Shown here in pieces: positions 5,219 to 8,416 of a stretch of DNA of 8,416 nucleotides. The stretch is from positions 1-8,416 of the forward strand of contig CAMLNH010000107.1 of NCBI GenBank assembly GCA_946481355.1, given 5' to 3'. Position 1 is the stretch's first letter. Every line of letters starts with the position of its first letter. The translations under genes were made by a program, and so were the position numbers. The notes under the pieces were generated by a model. That model was given only the letters and a program-made list of their open reading frames with translations, was not told where the DNA came from and did no database searches. The stretch comes from an uncultured Curvibacter sp. Its GTDB lineage: Bacteria; Pseudomonadota; Gammaproteobacteria; Burkholderiales; Burkholderiaceae.

Positions 5219-5746
5219 ATGTTCAAGAAGATCCTCATCGTTGTGGCCGTGCTGCTGGCCGGCCTGCTGCTCCTGCCCTTCACGCAGCCCGACACCTTTA
5301 CCGTGCAGCGCAGCCTTCAGATCCAGGCGCCGCCCGAGAAGCTGCACGCATTGATCAACGACATGCGCGCCTTCAACCGCTGGAATCCCTATGACAAGAA
5401 GGACCCGGCCATGCAATCCAGCTACAGCGGCCCGGTCGCCGGCCCGGGCGCGCGCTACGTCTTCAAGGGCAACAGCGAGGTGGGCGAGGGCAGCCTGACC
5501 ATCACGGCCAGCACGCCGCAGCAGATCGGCATGCGCCTGGACATGAGTGCGCCCATGGAAGCGCACAACGACATCACCTTCACGCTGGCCCCCAAGGCCG
5601 GCGGCACCGAGGTCACCTGGGCCATGCGCGGCGACTGCCCCTACATCGCCAAGCTCATGGGCCTGATCTTCAATATGGACGCCATGATCGGCGCCGACTT
5701 CGAGGCCGGTCTGGCCAGCCTGCAGCAACTGGCCGAACGCGGCTGA
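5219..5746 (+). CDS. SRPBCC (START-like/polyketide cyclase-type) protein with N-terminal membrane anchor
   Basis: A 175-residue protein. A lysine-flanked hydrophobic stretch (FKKILIVVAVLLAGLLLLPF, residues 2-21) looks like a membrane anchor or uncleaved signal; no clear cleavage motif follows. After it comes an SRPBCC helix-grip domain: FTVQRSLQIQAPPEKLHALINDMRAF, the family's typical NRWNPYDKKDP, a middle portion VGEGSLTITASTP, and a C-terminal helix DAMIGADFEAGLASLQQLAERG that would close over the hydrophobic pocket. Such proteins bind or transform lipophilic small molecules; the ligand is unknown. The start is fixed by GGGAGG (5207-5212), which begins directly after the stop of the preceding gene, 6 nt before ATG 5219. 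The short gaps on both sides (12 nt and 25 nt) place it in the sigma-factor operon, where SRPBCC genes are common companions. Confidence 0.9.
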   Translation: MFKKILIVVAVLLAGLLLLPFTQPDTFTVQRSLQIQAPPEKLHALINDMRAFNRWNPYDKKDPAMQSSYSGPVAGPGARYVFKGNSEVGEGSLTITASTPQQIGMRLDMSAPMEAHNDITFTLAPKAGGTEVTWAMRGDCPYIAKLMGLIFNMDAMIGADFEAGLASLQQLAERG

Positions 5747-5771
5747 ACATTCATCGGTTCAAAGGAACATC

Positions 5772-6194
5772 ATGAACAAACAGATCTTCGTCAACCTGCC
5801 CGTGCGCGACCTGGTGCGCTCCAAGGAATTTTTCGGCGCACTCGGCTACAGCTTCAACCCGCAGTTCACCGACGAGAAGGCGGCCTGCCTGGAAATCGGC
5901 GAGAACATCTACGCCATGCTGTTGACCGAGCCCTTCTTTGCCGGCTTCACCGGCAAGCCTGTGGCTGACGCACGCAAGGGGACCGAGGTGATCCTCTGTC
6001 TGTCCTGCGAGAGCCGCGAGGAAGTGGATGCCCAGGTCAAGAAGGCCTGGGCCGCGGGCGGAACCGTGCCGCGCAGCGCGGTGGACCACGGCTTCATGTA
6101 CCAGCACGGTTTCGAGGACCCGGATGGCCACGTCTGGGAACTGGCCTATATGGACATGAGTGCCTTCCCGGCCGAGACGGCCAGTACCTCCTGA
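5772..6194 (+). CDS. VOC family protein (glyoxalase/bleomycin-resistance fold), first copy
   Basis: A 140-residue cytoplasmic protein of the vicinal oxygen chelate superfamily. It opens MNKQIFVNLPVRDLVRSKEFF with the betaalphabeta unit FFGALGYSFNPQFTDEKAACLEI and ends with the second module's GFEDPDGHVWELAYMD, where H and E are the usual metal-side residues. This close type (VNLPV.DL..S..FF..LG..FNPQFTDE) is generally annotated as a glyoxalase-like or extradiol-dioxygenase-like protein with no proven substrate. AAGGAA (5761-5766) stands 5 nt before ATG 5772. The sigma factor gene starts 10 nt after its stop, so the two are probably translated from one message. Substrate and even enzymatic activity remain unknown. 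Confidence 0.92.
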   Translation: MNKQIFVNLPVRDLVRSKEFFGALGYSFNPQFTDEKAACLEIGENIYAMLLTEPFFAGFTGKPVADARKGTEVILCLSCESREEVDAQVKKAWAAGGTVPRSAVDHGFMYQHGFEDPDGHVWELAYMDMSAFPAETASTS

Positions 6195-6204
6195 CGTCGT
6201 CGGC

Positions 6205-7491
6205 ATGCACACCGCTACCCATGAGGCCATTGCCGCCGTCTGGCGCATCGAGTCCGCGCGCATCGTCGCGGCCGTGGCCCGCATGCTGCGCGACATCGGC
6301 CTGGCCGAGGAGGTGGCGCAGGATGCACTGGTGGCTGCGCTCGAACACTGGCCGCGTGAAGGTCTGCCCGACAAACCCGGTGCCTGGCTCATGACCACGG
6401 CCAAGCACCGCGCGCTGGACCTGTTGCGCCGCCACAAGGTACAGGGCGAGGTGCTCGAGCGGGTGGGGCTGGATCTGGAGGCGCAGGAAGCGCTGGTGGT
6501 GCCCGACATCAGCGAGGGCATCGATGCCAGGCGCGCCGACGCCATTGGTGACGACATGCTGCGCCTGATCTTCACGGCCTGCCATCCGGTGCTCGTGCCC
6601 GAGCAGCGCGCGGCGCTGACACTCAAGCTCATCGCTGGGCTGAGCACCCACGAGATCGCACGCGCCTTCCTGGTCAGCGAGGCCACGCTGGCGCAACGCA
6701 TCGTGCGCGCCAAGCGCACGCTGAGCGAGGCCAAGGTGCCCTACGAGCTGCCGCGCGGCGAGGCCCTGGGCGAGCGACTGGCCTCGGTGCTGGAAGTGGT
6801 CTACCTGGTCTTCAACGAAGGCTATACCGCCACCGCAGGCGAGGACTGGATGCGCCCGGCCCTGGTGGAAGAGGCGCTGCGCCTGGGCCGCATGCTGGCC
6901 GCGTTGGCGCCCACCGAGCCCGAGGTGCTGGGTCTGCAGGCCCTGATGGAGCTGCAGGCTTCGCGCATGGCGGCGCGCACCGATGCCCAGGGCCGCCCCG
7001 TGCTGTTGCTCGACCAGAACCGCGCGCAATGGGACCACCTGCTGATCCGCCGCGGGCTCGACGCGCTGGCGCGTGCCGAAGCCCTGTGTGCGCAGCACGG
7101 TGAATCTTTGGGGCCCTATGCGCTGCAGGCGGCCATCGCCGCCTGCCACGCACGTGCGCACGAGGCGGCCCAGACCGACTGGGCGCGCATTGCGGCGCTC
7201 TACGAAGCGTTGGCGCAGACCGCGCCGTCGCCCGTGGTGGAGCTCAACCGCGCGGTGGCCGTGGCCATGGCCTACGGCCCGGCCGCGGGCCTGGCCATTC
7301 TCGACACGCTGCGCGACGAGAAGGCCCTGCAGGCCTACCAGTGGCTGCCCAGTGTGCGTGGCGACCTGCTGCAGAAACTGGGTCGCCATGCCGAGGCACG
7401 CATCGAGTTCGAGCGTGCGGCATCTCTGACGCAGAACCAGCGCGAACGTGACCTGTTGCTGGCGCGTGTGCAGGCCGCGGCTTCGGATTGA
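6205..7491 (+). CDS. ECF42-type RNA polymerase sigma factor with C-terminal (SnoaL-less, TPR-like/DUF6596) extension
   Basis: A 428-residue ECF sigma factor. Region sigma2 spans about 8-78 (IAAVWRIESARIVAAVARML, QDALVAALEHWP, PGAWLMTTAKHRALDLLRRHK) and sigma4 about 118-175 (FTACHPVLVPEQRAALTLKL, LSTHEIARAFLVSEATLAQR, IVRAKRTL). A further ~250 residues follow, with the diagnostic YLVFNEGYTAT (200-210), DAQGRPVLLLDQNRAQWD and VELNRAVAVAMAYGPAAGLA in a helical-repeat, TPR-like region. This layout marks the ECF42 group, in which the C-terminal extension is thought to take the place of a separate anti-sigma factor. The start ATG 6205 gives the usual HTATHEAIAAVWRIESARI opening; an in-frame GTG at 6160 would overlap the VOC gene by 35 nt. 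There is no good ribosome site, so translation is probably coupled to the VOC gene 10 nt upstream. Likely regulator of the promoter at 4736-4764 and therefore of its own operon. Confidence 0.95.
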   Translation: MHTATHEAIAAVWRIESARIVAAVARMLRDIGLAEEVAQDALVAALEHWPREGLPDKPGAWLMTTAKHRALDLLRRHKVQGEVLERVGLDLEAQEALVVPDISEGIDARRADAIGDDMLRLIFTACHPVLVPEQRAALTLKLIAGLSTHEIARAFLVSEATLAQRIVRAKRTLSEAKVPYELPRGEALGERLASVLEVVYLVFNEGYTATAGEDWMRPALVEEALRLGRMLAALAPTEPEVLGLQALMELQASRMAARTDAQGRPVLLLDQNRAQWDHLLIRRGLDALARAEALCAQHGESLGPYALQAAIAACHARAHEAAQTDWARIAALYEALAQTAPSPVVELNRAVAVAMAYGPAAGLAILDTLRDEKALQAYQWLPSVRGDLLQKLGRHAEARIEFERAASLTQNQRERDLLLARVQAAASD

Positions 7492-7531
7492 GGCTTTCCT
7501 TTTTTCTCCCCTACCTTGCAGGAGTTTCACC

Positions 7532-7912
7532 ATGAACAACCCCGTCGGCTGGTTTGAGATCTATGTGAACGACATGGCACGCGCCAAGGCCTTCTATCAG
7601 GGCATGCTCGGCGTGACCCTCACGCGGCTGGAGAGCCCGGACGGCGACAGCAGCCTGGAGATGTGGGCCTTTCCCATGCACGACGGCAGCTACGGCGCCT
7701 CCGGTACGCTGGCGAAGATGCCCGGCATGGTCGCCGGCGGCAACAGCACCCTGGTCTATTTCAGCTGCACGGACTGCGCGGTCGAGGCCGCGCGCGTGGC
7801 GCAGCACGGCGGCCGGCTGGAGCAGCCCAAGACCTCGCTCGGCCCCTACGGATTCATGGCGCTGGTGGTCGACACCGAGGGCAATCGCATCGGCCTGCAC
7901 TCCATGCAGTAA
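7532..7912 (+). CDS. VOC family protein (glyoxalase-like), second copy
   Basis: A 126-residue protein of the vicinal oxygen chelate fold. It opens NNPVGWFEIYVNDMARAKAFY, with the LGVTLTRLESPDGD loop, and the second module runs STLVYFSCTDCAVEAARVAQHGG to GFMALVVDTEGNRIGLHSMQ. It is the 'FEI.V.DM.RA..FY...LGV' type often annotated as a predicted enzyme related to lactoylglutathione lyase; no substrate is known. It is clearly different in sequence from the VOC protein before the sigma factor. AGGAG at 7520-7524, 7 nt before ATG 7532, fixes the start. The gap after the sigma gene is 40 nt, pyrimidine-rich and without terminator or obvious promoter, so it is probably the last gene of the sigma operon. 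No T-run terminator is visible after its stop. Confidence 0.92.
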   Translation: MNNPVGWFEIYVNDMARAKAFYQGMLGVTLTRLESPDGDSSLEMWAFPMHDGSYGASGTLAKMPGMVAGGNSTLVYFSCTDCAVEAARVAQHGGRLEQPKTSLGPYGFMALVVDTEGNRIGLHSMQ

Positions 7913-7957
7913 GCCTGGCCCGGCGCTGAAACGCGTCAGGCGGGCCTGCGGCGAAAT

Positions 7958-7971
7958 TTGACTTGTGTCAA
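7958..7971. promoter_or_regulatory. FNR/CRP-family-like dyad (TTGAC-N4-GTCAA)
   Basis: TTGAC (7958-7962) and GTCAA (7967-7971) form a perfect 5-bp dyad with a 4-nt spacer, the geometry of an FNR site (TTGAT-N4-ATCAA) with one changed base in each half. Its centre is about 70 nt before the expected start point of the chemoreceptor promoter at 8000-8028, a class I-like distance. Confidence 0.4.
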
Positions 7972-7999
7972 GAAAGCCGCTGGCCATTCCGTGGAATCA

Positions 8000-8028
8000 T
8001 TGACGTGCCGGGGGCACGTGCCGATACT
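8000..8028 (+). promoter_or_regulatory. Sigma70-like promoter of the PAS chemoreceptor gene
   Basis: TTGACG (8000-8005) and GATACT (8023-8028) are separated by exactly 17 nt. Expected transcription start is near 8035, about 45 nt before the ATG. A 7-bp inverted repeat, ACGTGCC/GGCACGT (8003-8009 with 8013-8019), fills the spacer and could be an operator or chance. Confidence 0.65.
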
Positions 8029-8079
8029 GCGCGCATCAAGAAAATCCGGTTCATATCACCGGAACCATGGAGGATGCGC

Positions 8080-8416
8080 ATGCGTACCAATCTCCCGGTC
8101 ACCGACCGAGAATATCCCTTCCCCTCCGGAGAAACCCTGGTCTCGACCACCGATACCAAGGGCCGTATCACCTACTGCAACCCGCGCTTCATCGAGGTCA
8201 GTGGCTACAGCAAGGACGAGCTGCTGGGCCAGCCGCACAACCTGATCCGCCACCCTGACATGCCCGAGGAGGCCTTCCGCGACATGTGGGCCACCATCCA
8301 GGCGGGCAAGCCCTGGTCGGCACCGGTGAAGAACCGGCGCAAGAACGGTGACTACTACTGGGTCATGGCCAATGCCACGCCGCTGATGCAGAACGGCCAG
8401 CCCCTGGGCTATATGT
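8080..8416 (+). CDS. PAS-domain methyl-accepting chemotaxis protein, Aer-like (N-terminal part)
   Basis: The first 112 residues of a protein that continues beyond the window. It begins MRTNLPVTDREYPFPSGETL and shows one PAS domain: TLVSTTDTKGRITYCNPRFIEVSGYSKDELLGQPHNLIRHPDMPEEAFRDMW is the recognisable run (about 19-70), followed by the PAC part KNRRKNGDYYWVMANATPL (about 84-102). The RHPDMP motif and the very short N-terminal lead are typical of Aer-type energy/oxygen taxis receptors in beta-proteobacteria, which bind FAD in PAS and carry a HAMP and a signalling coiled coil after two membrane helices; those parts are not in the window. ATG 8080 is preferred to the in-frame ATG 8074 because GGAGG (8069-8073) abuts 8074 but lies 6 nt from 8080. 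A PAS-containing diguanylate cyclase is the main alternative. Confidence 0.85.
   Translation, partial: MRTNLPVTDREYPFPSGETLVSTTDTKGRITYCNPRFIEVSGYSKDELLGQPHNLIRHPDMPEEAFRDMWATIQAGKPWSAPVKNRRKNGDYYWVMANATPLMQNGQPLGYM

Noticed and set aside
6094..7539. 481-codon open frame on the minus strand opposite the sigma factor
   Set aside because: It is a shadow frame of high-GC codon usage. The + strand encodes a full, motif-complete ECF42 sigma factor across the same bases, and the minus translation is His/Gln/Arg-rich without a domain.
7913..7945. Short inverted repeats after the second VOC gene (GCCTG/CAGGC, GCCCG/CGGGC) as a terminator
   Set aside because: The stems are 5 bp with loops of about 19 nt and there is no T-run.
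1..8416. CRISPR array, tRNA or rRNA gene, transposase gene
   Set aside because: No regularly spaced direct repeats, cloverleaf-like sequence, rRNA sequence or transposase-like protein was found on either strand.

Overview
The window is GC-rich, densely packed DNA with every recognisable gene on the + strand. The protein set points to a beta-proteobacterium of the Burkholderiales, most likely Comamonadaceae: a urtCDE urea transporter, a CybB-type cytochrome b561 next to YceI proteins, an ECF42-type sigma factor cluster, and an Aer-like PAS chemoreceptor. This placement rests on recognition by eye; no search was run.

Layout. (1) 1-2342: the 3' end of a urea ABC transporter operon, with the C-terminus of urtC, then urtD and urtE. 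The normally adjacent urtD and urtE are separated by 589 nt, almost all of it one non-coding element (about 1096-1619) that is an imperfect palindrome along its whole length. It has a perfect 25-nt terminal inverted repeat, internal inverted repeats, symmetrically placed local hairpins and a palindromic centre. This is the most unusual object in the window. (2) 2446-4209: a membrane cytochrome b561 followed by two different exported YceI-family proteins, closed by a strong intrinsic terminator with a GCAA loop (4254-4281). (3) 4337-7912: a run of six genes: two DGPF/YCII-domain proteins, a membrane-anchored SRPBCC protein, a VOC (glyoxalase-fold) protein, a 428-residue ECF42-type sigma factor with a long C-terminal extension, and a second VOC protein. 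A TGTCGA-N17-CGTCGT sequence upstream of the second DGPF gene looks like the autoregulated ECF promoter. (4) 7913-8416: an intergenic region with a sigma70-like promoter and an FNR-like dyad, then the start of a PAS-domain chemoreceptor that runs off the window.

How the genes work together. UrtD and UrtE are the paired ATPases that power urea uptake through UrtB/UrtC. The cytochrome b561-YceI-YceI set resembles the yceJ-yceI pair of enteric bacteria and probably handles a lipophilic or quinone-like ligand and electrons at the inner membrane/periplasm. The sigma factor cluster is a self-contained regulatory unit: the sigma factor is encoded inside the operon it probably transcribes, with no obvious anti-sigma gene, so its C-terminal domain is the likely control point. 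No tRNA, rRNA, CRISPR array or transposase gene was seen.
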